64,000 nt of DNA, taken from assembly GCA_024637315.1 (NCBI GenBank), contig JAGXFH010000042.1, positions 1 to 64,000 on the forward strand, read 5' to 3'. The first letter of the stretch is position 1. Each line of letters begins with the position of its first letter. A program made the position numbers and the translations under genes. Source of the stretch: Brevirhabdus sp. (lineage in GTDB: Bacteria > Pseudomonadota > Alphaproteobacteria > Rhodobacterales > Rhodobacteraceae). The notes beneath the pieces were generated by a model. It worked only from the letters and a program-made list of their open reading frames with translations. It did not search any database and was not told the origin of the DNA. Below, piece by piece: positions 1-8,111 of the stretch.

Positions 1-123
1 CTGCGACGGCTCAAAGCCCGAACCTTCGATGCACTATTCCAGTCGGTCGCAAAAACCTGTGAACTCTTCCCGCCCGAGGAGTGTCGCAACTTTTTCAAGG
101 CTGCCGGATACGTTGCAGATTAA
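1..123 (+). mobile_element. IS630-family transposase, C-terminal end (partial)
   Basis: The first 40 codons are open in frame 1 and end in TAA at 121-123. The tail, with a CELFPPEECRNFFKAAGY-like segment, resembles the C-terminus of IS630-family DDE transposases; the rest of the gene lies left of the window. The element ends shortly after, because phoB sequence resumes near position 138 on the other strand. IS630 elements insert at TA, often within CTAG, and duplicate the TA. A CTAG at 136-139 sits at the junction, which fits. The left end and terminal repeats cannot be seen, so the family call rests on this tail and on the target site. Confidence 0.7.
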
Positions 124-136
124 ATGGACGATGCTC

Positions 137-211
137 TAGATTGTACACCAGCACCTCGCGCTGTGCCGACTCATCCTCGATGATCAGAACGCTCGGATGA
201 TCCGCGGACAT
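137..211 (-). pseudogene. phoB: phoB 5' fragment, interrupted by the IS element
   Basis: From ATG at 211 the minus strand reads MSADHPSVLIIEDESAQREV and a few more residues, which is the beta1 strand and acidic D-E-x-S pocket of a PhoB-type receiver domain. Coding stops making sense after about 24 codons, at the CTAG (136-139) where the IS630-type element begins. The phosphate regulon response regulator is therefore cut off before its phosphoacceptor Asp and its whole DNA-binding domain. It starts 5 bases after the phoU stop, the usual pst-phoU-phoB order. Whether the rest of phoB survives beyond the element lies outside the window. Confidence 0.8.
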
Positions 212-216
212 TGCAG

Positions 217-682
217 TCAGGCCTCCTCGCCCATGAACGGTGTCTTGTCCTGCTTGGGAAGCTCGCCGGTCACCAGGTAGATCACCCGCTCGGCGATCGA
301 GGTCACGTGATCGCCCATCCGTTCCACGTTCTTCGCGATGAAATGCAGATGCATGCAGGGCGTGGTGTCCCGTGGATCTTCCATCATGTGGGTCAGCAAT
401 TCGCGGAACAGCGCATTGTAAAGCTGGTCGATATCCTCGTCCTTCAGGATGACCAGCATGGCCTTCGCGGCGTCGCGCTGGATATGGGCATCAAGCGCTT
501 CCTGCAGCATCAGCAGGACATCGCGCGCCATGCGGCGGATCGATACCGAGGCGCAGCCGATCGACTGGCTTTCCGCCAGGACGCGGGTCCGTTTGGCCAT
601 GTTCTTGGCTTAGTCGCCGCAACGTTCGAGGTTGGCGCTGATCTTGATCACCGTCATGACCGTGCGCAGGTCGCTGGCCGTA
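217..682 (-). pseudogene. phoU: phoU remnant (N-terminal half deleted, internal stop)
   Basis: PhoU is the negative regulator of the Pho response and of Pst activity. The minus strand encodes the PhoU C-terminal half (from about [21 protein letters not shown]) and then about 127 residues with the family's ERMGDHVTSIAE motif near the end. The first half of the protein is absent. The frame instead joins pstB sequence at about 676-682. A TAA at 610-612 interrupts the frame where the family normally has Tyr (CGDYAKN). An ATG at 600 could restart a 127-residue product covering only the second three-helix bundle. I read it as a pseudogene made by one deletion that also removed the end of pstB. Confidence 0.85.
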
Positions 683-1038
683 GGCGATGTTGTCATAGAT
701 CGGCTTGGGAAAGGGGTTCGGTTTCTGAAAGACCATGCCGACCTTGGCGTGCAGCTGGACAGGGTCTATCCTGGGAACGTAGATGTCCTTGCCATCGAGC
801 GTTATGTCGTCCGTGACCCGGCAGATATAAATCGTGTCATTCATCCGGTTCAGGATGCGCAGGAAGGTCGACTTGCGGCAGCCGGAAGGAGCGATGAACG
901 CTGTGAAGTCCTGTCCTAGATCTCGACCGGGACGTCCTATATGGCGCGCGCGTCGCCGTAATAGAACTTCGCGCCCTTGGCCGCGATCTTTATATCATGC
1001 CTTCGGGTGGTCCTGTTGATGATCCGCATGTCATTCAT
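680..1038 (-). pseudogene. pstB: pstB remnant (phosphate ABC transporter ATPase)
   Basis: From ATG at 1038 the minus strand starts like PstB (MNDMRI...[10 protein letters not shown]). It then meets TAG at 937-939 (codon 34) and TAG at 916-918 (codon 41), followed by a one-base frameshift before the P-loop. In the shifted frame the Walker A reads APSGCRKST, with Arg replacing the second invariant Gly, and the sequence continues through the Q-loop ([12 protein letters not shown]) to about YDNIAYG. There it runs straight into phoU. The signature, Walker B and H-loop are all missing. This cannot encode a working ATPase. It follows pstA by 11 bases, the normal operon position. Confidence 0.9.
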
Positions 1039-1049
1039 CTGTCGTCCCC

Positions 1050-2351
1050 TCACGTCCGTCGCTGGAAGCGGTGCCGCAGGAAGATGGCGATGGCATTCAT
1101 GGTAATCAGAAAGCCGAGCAGCACGAGGATCGCGGCCGAGGTCCGCGACACGAAGCCCCGCTCGGGACTGTCGGCCCAGATGAAGATCTGCGTCGGCAGC
1201 GCGGTTGCGCTGTCGAACGGGCTCGACGGGGCCGAGGTGATGAACGCGTTCATGCCGATCAGCAGCAGCGGCGCGGTTTCCCCCAGCGCCTGCGCCAGCC
1301 CGATGATGGTGCCGGTCAATATGCCGGGCATGGCCAGCGGCAGCACGTGCTGGAATACCACCTGCTGCTCCGATGCGCCCACCCCCAGGGCAGCCTCGCG
1401 GATCGAAGGAGGAACCGCTTTCAGCGCCGCGCGTGTGGCGATGATGATGGTCGGCATGGTCATCAGGGCCAGGGTCAGGCCGCCGACGAATGGCGCAGAT
1501 CGCGGCATGCCGAACCAGCCTATGAACACCGCCAGCGCCAGCAGGCCGAACACCACCGACGGCACCGCGGCAAGGTTGTTGATGTTCACCTCGATCAAGT
1601 CGCTGAGCCGATTGCGGGGGGCGAATTCCTCGAGATAGATCGCGGCGCCGATCCCCAGCGGGACGGAGATGATGAAACAGGTCAGCAGCGCCCAGAACGA
1701 TCCCACCAGCGCGCCCTTGAGTCCCGCAAGTTCGGGAAAGCGCGAATCCGCGTTGGTGAACAGCGCCCAGTTGAACGGCGTGGTGATCAGCCCCTCTTCG
1801 TCCAGAGCATCGAACCAGGCGATCTGGCGGTCATCCAGACGGCGATTCACCTCGGCCGTTTCACGCTCGATCAGGCCCTTGTTCAGCTGGTCGTAGGGAT
1901 CCGACAGAGGCGCGCGGACGGTCACGGTCTGGCCGATCAGGCCAGGATCCGCCACGACCCGGTCGCGCAGTGTGAATTGGGCCCCGTTCGAGAAGATGCG
2001 GCCCAGCTCGCGCTGTTCGGCGCGTTCGGTGACCGAGGGGAATCGCGCCAGCAGCGCGGCCTCCAACACGTCGTCGAACCCGCCGCGCGGCAGTTTATCG
2101 ACCTCGATCTCGTCAGGATCGACATAGACCTCAAGCTCGATATGGGTCTGGGTGAAGGCCTTGTAGCCGCTGCCCACCAGCGAGCCGACAAGGATCAGCA
2201 GCATGGAAAAGGCAAAGAGGATCGCCGCCAGACCCGCGGCCTTCAAGATCAGTTCGCTTCGGTGGCGGCGGGCCAGCCCGGCGCGCACGATGCGGCTGGT
2301 CTTGTTGCCGCCGCTGCCGGGGCCGAGGTCGCCATTGGGAACATCGGTCAT
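1050..2351 (-). CDS. pstA: Phosphate ABC transporter permease PstA
   Basis: This is one of the two membrane subunits of the high-affinity PstSCAB phosphate importer. It has 433 residues, longer than the ~300 of E. coli PstA because of a soluble stretch between the first membrane segment (about residues 36-60) and the core. The core holds about five further hydrophobic segments, with the permease EAA-type loop (REAALGVGASEQQVVFQHVLP) at about 316-340. The frame is fully open. It follows pstC by 10 bases. It is intact, but its ATPase partner downstream is a remnant, so the complex could work only with a PstB encoded elsewhere. Confidence 0.93.
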   Translation of the reverse strand: MTDVPNGDLGPGSGGNKTSRIVRAGLARRHRSELILKAAGLAAILFAFSMLLILVGSLVGSGYKAFTQTHIELEVYVDPDEIEVDKLPRGGFDDVLEAALLARFPSVTERAEQRELGRIFSNGAQFTLRDRVVADPGLIGQTVTVRAPLSDPYDQLNKGLIERETAEVNRRLDDRQIAWFDALDEEGLITTPFNWALFTNADSRFPELAGLKGALVGSFWALLTCFIISVPLGIGAAIYLEEFAPRNRLSDLIEVNINNLAAVPSVVFGLLALAVFIGWFGMPRSAPFVGGLTLALMTMPTIIIATRAALKAVPPSIREAALGVGASEQQVVFQHVLPLAMPGILTGTIIGLAQALGETAPLLLIGMNAFITSAPSSPFDSATALPTQIFIWADSPERGFVSRTSAAILVLLGFLITMNAIAIFLRHRFQRRT

Positions 2352-2361
2352 TGCTCAAGTC

Positions 2362-3738
2362 TCAATCATAGGCTTCGCGATACTTGCGCACGATGCGCAA
2401 GGCGAAGATGTTGATGATCAGCGTCACGATGAACAGCATCATGCCCAGCGCAAACGCCGCCAGCGTCTTGGGGTTGTCGAAACTGGTGTCGCCGATCAGC
2501 AGGGTCACGATCTGGACGGTCACGGTCGTGACGCTGTCCAGCGGGTTGATCGTCATCTTGGCGATCAGGCCTGCGGCCATCACCACGATCATCGTCTCGC
2601 CGATCGCCCGGCTCACCGCCAGCAGGATGCCGCCGACGATGCCCGGAATGGCCGCCGGGAACAGCACTTTCAGCATCATCTCGGACCGGGTCGAGCCCAG
2701 ACCAAGAGCACCGTCGCGCATCGCCTGCGGCACTGCCGACAGTGCATCGTCGGCAAAGGACGAGATGAACGGGATCAGCATGATGCCCATCACCCCGCCT
2801 GCCGCCAATGCGGTGTTGGGCGCGATGGGCAGGCCCAGCGATTCGCCGAAGGCCCGGATCGCCGGGGCCACGGTAAGAATCGCGAAGAAGCCGTAGACCA
2901 CCGTCGGAACCCCGGCGAGGATCTCGAGGATCGGCTTGGCCACGGCGCGGAATTTGGGCGCAGCGAATTCGTTCAGGTAGATCGCCGAAAACAGGCCGAC
3001 CGGCACCGCGACCGTCATTGCGATCACGGTGATCACCAGGGTCCCCAGCATCACCGGCACCCAGCCAAATGCACCCGCGGCTGCAATCTGGTCGTCGCGG
3101 ATCGGGATCTGCGGTTCCCAGTTGGTGCCGAACAAGAATTCGGTCAGCGGCACCATCGACAGGAATTTCATTGTCTCGAAGATCAGCGCCGCGACGATGC
3201 CCACGGTGGTGAAGATCGCGACGACCGAACAGAAGATCATCAGGCCGGACACGATCCGCTCGACTCCCTGACGAGCGCGGAAGTTTGCCCTTACCTTGCT
3301 GCGGGCGAATGCGATCAGCGCCAGAGCCAGAACGCTTACCAAGATAACGAGGGCGATGGTGGAATTGTTCTGCAACCGCACCAGACGTTCAGCGGCGTCG
3401 TATTTCCATGGCTCGGGGGTGCCGAAGACCAAACCGCGCGCCAGGCTCTTGATTTCGGCCAGCACCAGCTGAATGCCGCCGCTGTCCAGTCCATCCAGAG
3501 AGCCGTCGGGCAATGCCCCCATCACCAGCCGGTCGATGACCGGGCCCTGCAAGACCAGCCAGAACAGCATGAGTACGAGCACCGGCACGAGTACGACAAG
3601 CGCAGAGAAAAGCCCGTGAAACCCGGACAGGGAATGAAGTCGTTCGCCGCCCTTCCAGATCTGCGCCGCAGCCTGGCGGTTGAGGAAATAACCGATGAGG
3701 GTTGCGGCCAGCAGGATCGCAAATGCGGCAAGTGTCAT
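2362..3738 (-). CDS. pstC: Phosphate ABC transporter permease PstC
   Basis: This is the second membrane subunit of PstSCAB, 458 residues from the ATG at 3738. That start gives a hydrophobic N-terminal segment (MTLAAFAILLAATLIGYFL). An ATG 20 codons further up would lie inside the pstS terminator hairpin. The protein has a long alphaproteobacterial N-terminal extension with two or three membrane helices, then the permease core with an EAA-type loop near its C-terminal third (MRDGALGLGSTRSEMMLKV). The frame is intact. The hairpin at 3764-3789 between pstS and this gene would reduce read-through, which fits the excess of PstS over the permeases in such systems. Confidence 0.92.
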   Translation of the reverse strand: MTLAAFAILLAATLIGYFLNRQAAAQIWKGGERLHSLSGFHGLFSALVVLVPVLVLMLFWLVLQGPVIDRLVMGALPDGSLDGLDSGGIQLVLAEIKSLARGLVFGTPEPWKYDAAERLVRLQNNSTIALVILVSVLALALIAFARSKVRANFRARQGVERIVSGLMIFCSVVAIFTTVGIVAALIFETMKFLSMVPLTEFLFGTNWEPQIPIRDDQIAAAGAFGWVPVMLGTLVITVIAMTVAVPVGLFSAIYLNEFAAPKFRAVAKPILEILAGVPTVVYGFFAILTVAPAIRAFGESLGLPIAPNTALAAGGVMGIMLIPFISSFADDALSAVPQAMRDGALGLGSTRSEMMLKVLFPAAIPGIVGGILLAVSRAIGETMIVVMAAGLIAKMTINPLDSVTTVTVQIVTLLIGDTSFDNPKTLAAFALGMMLFIVTLIINIFALRIVRKYREAYD

Positions 3739-3750
3739 GGTACCAAATCC

Positions 3751-3789
3751 GAAAAAAGAGGATGCCCCCGGCGCATCAGCGCCGGGGGC
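3751..3789 (-). terminator. Attenuator-like terminator between pstS and pstC
   Basis: A perfect 11-bp inverted repeat, GCCCCCGGCGC (3764-3774) and GCGCCGGGGGC (3779-3789), has a 4-base ATCA loop. On the minus strand the stem is followed by ATCCTCTTTTTTCGG. It lies just after the pstS stop at 3805, so it is a rho-independent terminator acting on pstS transcripts, probably allowing partial read-through into pstC. Confidence 0.88.
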
Positions 3790-3804
3790 TAAGCACAAGG
3801 AGTA

Positions 3805-4842
3805 TTATTCCGGGGCAGACATGTTCTCGCCGTCGATGACGGCGGTTTGCAGCGCTTCCATACGTTCAGCCTCCAGCGACACCAGACCGCGCTCGGACAG
3901 GTAGCCGCCCTGCTCCAGCGCATCGTCGGACATGTATTCCTCGACGAATTCCTGCAAGTTCGGGATCACGCCGCGATGCGCGTTCTTTACGTAGAAGTAC
4001 AGCGGGCGCGACACCGGGTAGGACTTGTCAGCGATGGTGTCGGAGTTGGGTTCGACGCCGTTGATCATGACGCCCTTCAGGTTGTCCAGGTTTTCATACA
4101 GGAATGAATATCCGAAGATGCCCATGGCATTCGGATCGGCATCCAGCCGCTGCACGATCAGGTTGTCGTTCTCGCCGGCTTCGACGAAAGGCCCATCGGT
4201 GCGCATGCGCGAGCAATTCTCTTCAACCCAGTCGCCATCAAAGCCGCCGTCCTTGACGAAATCCAGCTCTTCACAACCGGCCCACATGGCCAGTTCGACC
4301 CAAGCATCACGAGTGCCCGAGGTCGGCGGGGGGCCATAGGCCAGAATTTCCACGGCAGGCAGTTCGGGGTTGATCTGATCCCATGTGGTGTAGGGGTTGT
4401 CGGCCCACTCGCCATCGACCGGCACTTGAGCGGCCAGAGCAAGATAGATTTCCGGCAGCGTCACATCCCAGTCGAAATCATTGGAGCGCGATATAGCCAT
4501 CGACAGACCGTCGAATCCGATCAATGCCTCGGTGATATCGGTCACGCCGTTCGTTACGCAAAGATCGTATTCCGACTTCTTCATGGCGCGCGAGGCGCCT
4601 GTCAGGTCGGGATGCGCTTCGCCGATGCCGCCGCAGAAGATCTGCATGCCGCCGCCGGTTCCGGTGGATTCGACGACCGGCGAAGGTGCACCGGTGTTGT
4701 TCGAGAATTGCTCGGCAACGGCTTGCGTGTAAGGGAACACGGTAGACGAGCCGACGATACGGATTTCATCGCGCGCAACGGCCGCTGTCGCGCAAAGGGC
4801 GAGCACCGACAGCGCGGATGTGGAAAACTTGACGTATGACAT
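3805..4842 (-). CDS. pstS: Periplasmic phosphate-binding protein PstS
   Basis: This is the extracytoplasmic phosphate receptor of the Pst importer, 345 residues. It has a Sec signal peptide over the first ~23 residues ending in AVARD. After that comes the PstS pattern RIVGSSTVFPYTQAVAEQF with the Ser/Thr phosphate-contact loop, and a second ligand loop around STGTGGG. GPPPTSGTRDAW at about 170-181 is the third conserved contact region. A Pho box lies about 90 bases upstream and a strong hairpin follows the stop. The gene is undamaged although pstB, phoU and phoB in the same operon are broken. Confidence 0.95.
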   Translation of the reverse strand: MSYVKFSTSALSVLALCATAAVARDEIRIVGSSTVFPYTQAVAEQFSNNTGAPSPVVESTGTGGGMQIFCGGIGEAHPDLTGASRAMKKSEYDLCVTNGVTDITEALIGFDGLSMAISRSNDFDWDVTLPEIYLALAAQVPVDGEWADNPYTTWDQINPELPAVEILAYGPPPTSGTRDAWVELAMWAGCEELDFVKDGGFDGDWVEENCSRMRTDGPFVEAGENDNLIVQRLDADPNAMGIFGYSFLYENLDNLKGVMINGVEPNSDTIADKSYPVSRPLYFYVKNAHRGVIPNLQEFVEEYMSDDALEQGGYLSERGLVSLEAERMEALQTAVIDGENMSAPE

Positions 4843-5273
4843 GGAAACTCCTGGTTGCTTTCATAGGCCGCAGCAGTTCGACCTATCGCGGCGTTTAGTC
4901 ATGCTTCGTGAACCCTATGCAAAAGTTTTGTTACGGTTTTGTGACATCGGTCAGCGAGGTGATGAATGATGGGGAACTATTTTTGACCGGTCGAAATTGA
5001 GCGGTCAGTTTCATCGAACACCCGGATCTGGTGACGAAAGAGGAATTACGACCGCCGGGTACCGGGCATGGCCAAGCAGCAATCTCGTCCGGTTCATTCC
5101 TCTTGATGCACTTCGGTTATCCTCGATTCCCCAACACTAAGGGCGGAACAGCACGGTGGACGGGCACCACCACCGGCGTCCTCTGGCCCAGGACTTCCTT
5201 GTTGTCACCAGGTCCAACGGGTCGATGACCATTTCTGGATGTGCCAGCTATCGGACCGGCGGGTCAGGCGCGG
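4843..5273. other. Intergenic region between pstS and the Na/Pi cotransporter gene
   Basis: Apart from the pstS promoter and Pho box (4930-4947) and a short inverted repeat TGACCG-N12-CGGTCA at 4984-5007, I recognise nothing here. Frames between about 5030 and 5270 stay open for 65-70 codons on the plus strand but resemble no family I know. In related bacteria phoR often sits on this side of pstS; no phoR sequence is visible. Confidence 0.5.
4930..4947 (-). promoter_or_regulatory. Pho box upstream of pstS
   Basis: On the minus strand ATGTCAC-AAAA-CCGTAAC gives two 7-base repeats spaced as in the PhoB consensus (CTGTCAT-N4-CTGTCAT). It is followed after about 10 bases by a CATAGG-like -10. 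The ATG of pstS is about 90 bases downstream. It fits PhoB activation, although the local phoB is disrupted. The match is by eye. Confidence 0.65.
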
Positions 5274-6932
5274 TCACTCGGCCGAGTCCGCATCGGCCAG
5301 ACGGCTGGACAGCAGATCGCCGCTCTGGCTCAGGATTGGATAGGCAATCATCGAGAACGCGGTGTTGATCTGCTTCAGCGACCGCAGTGTTTCCTGGTGG
5401 ATGTTGCTTGTGGCAAGGCTTTCGGACTTTTCGGCGCGCAGCCGGTCGATATGGTAGGATTGCAGTTGCGACTCGACATCTCGGACCTGTTCTTTTTCCT
5501 CGACCAGTTGCCGCGCCGCATCCGGATCGCCGGTCAGCAGCACGTTTAGCGCGAGTTGAGCGTTCGAGAGCACCCGGTCATGAAAATCGCATAGCTCGCG
5601 CCAGCCGGCCTGGGAAAACCGCAGCCGTTCGACCTGCATCTTGCGGGACAACCCGACCAGATTGCGCGCGATCAGGTCGCCGGCGGCTTCGAGGTTAACC
5701 GAAATGATGGTCAGATCCATACTGCTCTGCGCGGCTTCCTCGCCGATCGCGTGGCCTTGTAATCTTGCCAGGAAGACCTTGGTCTTGAAGTGGAGTTTAT
5801 CGACCTCGGCTTCGTTTTGGGCGATCAGTTCCGCGACATCGTCGTCCCAACGGTCATAAAGCCGGATGACGGTGCTCAGCATGGTTTCGACCGTTTCGCC
5901 GATATGCAGGATTTCGCGGGTGGCACTGGCCAGCGCCCGATCAGGCTTGTCCAGCAGGCTCTCATCCAGTGCACTGATCCGGGTCAGTTCCTGTGGCCGG
6001 GCCGGTTCGACCGGGAGCAACAAAGTGGACAGCGCCAGAACCGGCCGCGCAAGGATCTGCCCGACAAGTGCGATGACAAAGTTGAACGCGATGTGCAGGT
6101 TGATCGCCTGCTGCGCTGCTGTCGCGCCCAACCAACCATAGTCCGGTCGGATGAATACCAGCAGGGCCATGGCCGCCACCGCGCCGCCACCGCGCAGCAG
6201 CACATTGGCCAGGATGACCTGACGCGCCTGCCGGATAGAGGCCAGGGTCAGCGCGAATGCGATCATCGCGCCGCCGAAATTCGCGCCCAGTATCAGGGCC
6301 ATCGCGCCAGAGATCGGCAATGCACCGTTGCTGGCCAGCGTCACGATCAGCAGTACCGCCGCGACGCTGGAATGCGCGGCCCAGGCGAAGACCGCGCCGA
6401 TGACGAATGCGGTAAAGTAGTCGTTGCCCAGATAGGTGAGGATCGCCGTCAGCCCGGCGACTTCTTTCAGCGGTTCCGTGGTGGTCCGGATCATCCCGAG
6501 CGCCACGAAGATCAGCGCCAGGCCTATCAGGATCCGGCCGATCTGCCGGGTGTTCTTCTGCTTTCCGCGCAGGAACAATGAGACGCCCAGAACCAGCAGC
6601 GCCGGGATTACCCATGTGGGCGACAGGATCAGCAGTTTGGCGACAAGCGCCGATCCGAGATCACCGCCCAGAAGGACCGAGAGGCCAACAGTGGCTGTCA
6701 GGGTTCCTGCCGACACGAACCCAGCCGTCAGGATCGCGACGGCTGTCGAGCTCTGCATCAGAACGGCGGCCACCAAACCGCTGCCAAGTGACAGGAACGT
6801 GCTGTTGGAACTGTTCCGAAGCCATCGCCGCAGTTCGACCAGAAAACCGCGCTCGACCCCCGTGCGCACAAGCCGTACCGCCCAAAGCAGAAGCGCTACA
6901 GCACCGGCCAGGTTGAACATAAACAGTGCCAA
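5274..6932 (-). CDS. Na+/phosphate cotransporter-family protein with PhoU-like C-terminal domain
   Basis: This 552-residue protein has two copies of the Na/Pi cotransporter membrane repeat in the first ~310 residues and a cytoplasmic helical domain after about residue 340 resembling PhoU. The first repeat holds AVLMQSSTAVAILT, the QSS(S/T) motif of the NaPi-II/NptA family; the inverted second copy is degenerate (AWAAHSSVAAVLL). E. coli YjbB, with the same layout, exports phosphate, while others import it with sodium. Direction cannot be read from sequence. It stands alone, divergent from the ABC importer at 7083. With pst damaged, it is a candidate for carrying phosphate flux in this strain. 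Confidence 0.88.
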   Translation of the reverse strand: MALFMFNLAGAVALLLWAVRLVRTGVERGFLVELRRWLRNSSNSTFLSLGSGLVAAVLMQSSTAVAILTAGFVSAGTLTATVGLSVLLGGDLGSALVAKLLILSPTWVIPALLVLGVSLFLRGKQKNTRQIGRILIGLALIFVALGMIRTTTEPLKEVAGLTAILTYLGNDYFTAFVIGAVFAWAAHSSVAAVLLIVTLASNGALPISGAMALILGANFGGAMIAFALTLASIRQARQVILANVLLRGGGAVAAMALLVFIRPDYGWLGATAAQQAINLHIAFNFVIALVGQILARPVLALSTLLLPVEPARPQELTRISALDESLLDKPDRALASATREILHIGETVETMLSTVIRLYDRWDDDVAELIAQNEAEVDKLHFKTKVFLARLQGHAIGEEAAQSSMDLTIISVNLEAAGDLIARNLVGLSRKMQVERLRFSQAGWRELCDFHDRVLSNAQLALNVLLTGDPDAARQLVEEKEQVRDVESQLQSYHIDRLRAEKSESLATSNIHQETLRSLKQINTAFSMIAYPILSQSGDLLSSRLADADSAE

Positions 6933-7032
6933 TCACAGTGACCTTTCCTCGCGCGGTCAACCTTGCCGCGCCCCCCTGCCGATTTTCACGGCAAGCGGAT
7001 TTTAATTGCCAGAAGAGGCAGCCGTACATACG

Positions 7033-7050
7033 CTGTCACAAAACTATAAT
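7033..7050 (+). promoter_or_regulatory. Promoter of the ABC importer: TATAAT -10 overlapping a Pho-box-like sequence
   Basis: TATAAT at 7045-7050 is a perfect -10 with no good -35 at the normal spacing, so an activator is likely. CTGTCAC-AAAA-CTATAAT (7033-7050) also resembles a Pho box, with one perfect half. The second half is the -10 itself, which is not the usual arrangement. A strong ribosome site (GGGAGGG) lies 7-13 bases before the ATG at 7083. Confidence 0.4.
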
Positions 7051-7082
7051 AAAGAAAAGTTGCAAACCTGGGAGGGAAAATC

Positions 7083-8108
7083 ATGAAAAAACACCTGATT
7101 GCGCCAGCGTTCTTGGCGCTGGCGAGCGGCATTGGGTCCACGTCCGTTTCAGCCGCGAACCTGACGCTCTATTGCAGTGCGCAGGAAGAATGGTGCCAGT
7201 TGATGGCGCGCGGGTTCGAGGACGCGACCGGCGTCGATGTCGCAATGACCCGCAAGAGCTCTGGCGAAACCTTCGCCCAGGTCAAGGCTGAAGAGGCCAA
7301 CCCGAAGGGCGATGTCTGGTGGGGCGGCACTGGCGATCCGCATCTTCAGGCCGCCGAAGAGGATCTGACCGAACCCTATGTCAGCCCGATGCGCGAGCAG
7401 CTGCATCCATGGTCCATCGCACAGGCCGAAAGCGCCGGCGACAAGACCATTGGTATCTATTCGGGGGCGCTTGGCTATGGCTACAACACCGATCTTCTGG
7501 CCGCCGAGGGCTTGCCGGAACCCGCCTGCTGGAAGGATCTGCTGAAGCCGGAATTCAAGGGTCATGTGCAGATGGCGAACCCGAACTCTTCGGGCACGGC
7601 CTATACGACGCTTGCCACGATGGCGCAGCTTTTCGGCGAAGATGAGGGCTTCGAATACATGAAGGGCCTGCACGCCAACATCAACCAGTACACCAAATCC
7701 GGCTCGGCCCCGATAAAGGCTGCCGGCCTTGGCGAAACCACCATCGGTATTGTCTTCATGCACGATGCCGTGGCGCAGGCCGTCGCCGGATTCCCTGTGA
7801 AGGTGGTCGCCCCCTGCGAGGGCACCGGTTATGAGATCGGCTCGATGTCGATCATCAAGGGCGCGCGCAACATCGACGAGGCCAAACAGTTCTACGACTG
7901 GGCGCTGAGTGCCGAGGCGCAGAATCTCGCGCTTCAGGTCGATGCCTTTCAGGTGCCGTCGAACATGTCGGCGGAAACCTCTGACAAGGCGCCGGACCTG
8001 TCGTCCATCAAGCTGATCGACTACGACTTCAAGACATACGGCTCCAGTGATACGCGCAAGCGGCTGTTGGAAAAGTGGGACAACGAGGTGTCGGTGCTGC
8101 CGCAGTAA
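7083..8108 (+). CDS. Periplasmic binding protein, AfuA-like (candidate sugar-phosphate binding)
   Basis: This is a 341-residue binding protein with a signal peptide (first ~24 residues, ending VSAAN). Its fold class (type II, AfuA/FbpA group) is clear from LTLYCSAQEEWCQLMARGFE and the PSSGTAYT-like hinge (NSSGTAYTTLATMAQLFGED). FbpA ferric-binding proteins carry an adjacent Tyr-Tyr pair for iron. Here the equivalent C-terminal lobe has FMHDAV (His227-Asp228) and PCEGTGYE (Glu246), the residues I recall binding hexose phosphate in Actinobacillus AfuA. I therefore favour a phosphorylated sugar over Fe3+ as ligand. It starts a three-gene operon, 3 bases before the permease. Confidence 0.75.
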   Translation: MKKHLIAPAFLALASGIGSTSVSAANLTLYCSAQEEWCQLMARGFEDATGVDVAMTRKSSGETFAQVKAEEANPKGDVWWGGTGDPHLQAAEEDLTEPYVSPMREQLHPWSIAQAESAGDKTIGIYSGALGYGYNTDLLAAEGLPEPACWKDLLKPEFKGHVQMANPNSSGTAYTTLATMAQLFGEDEGFEYMKGLHANINQYTKSGSAPIKAAGLGETTIGIVFMHDAVAQAVAGFPVKVVAPCEGTGYEIGSMSIIKGARNIDEAKQFYDWALSAEAQNLALQVDAFQVPSNMSAETSDKAPDLSSIKLIDYDFKTYGSSDTRKRLLEKWDNEVSVLPQ

Positions 8109-8111
8109 CAG

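Noticed and set aside
1071-2414. Long plus-strand open frame opposite pstA
   Set aside because: Gln/Arg/His-rich shadow of the pstA third codon positions; no domain signs.
4984-5007. TGACCG-N12-CGGTCA inverted repeat as an operator
   Set aside because: Six-base arms with a 12-base spacer arise by chance too easily, and no matching regulator is nearby.
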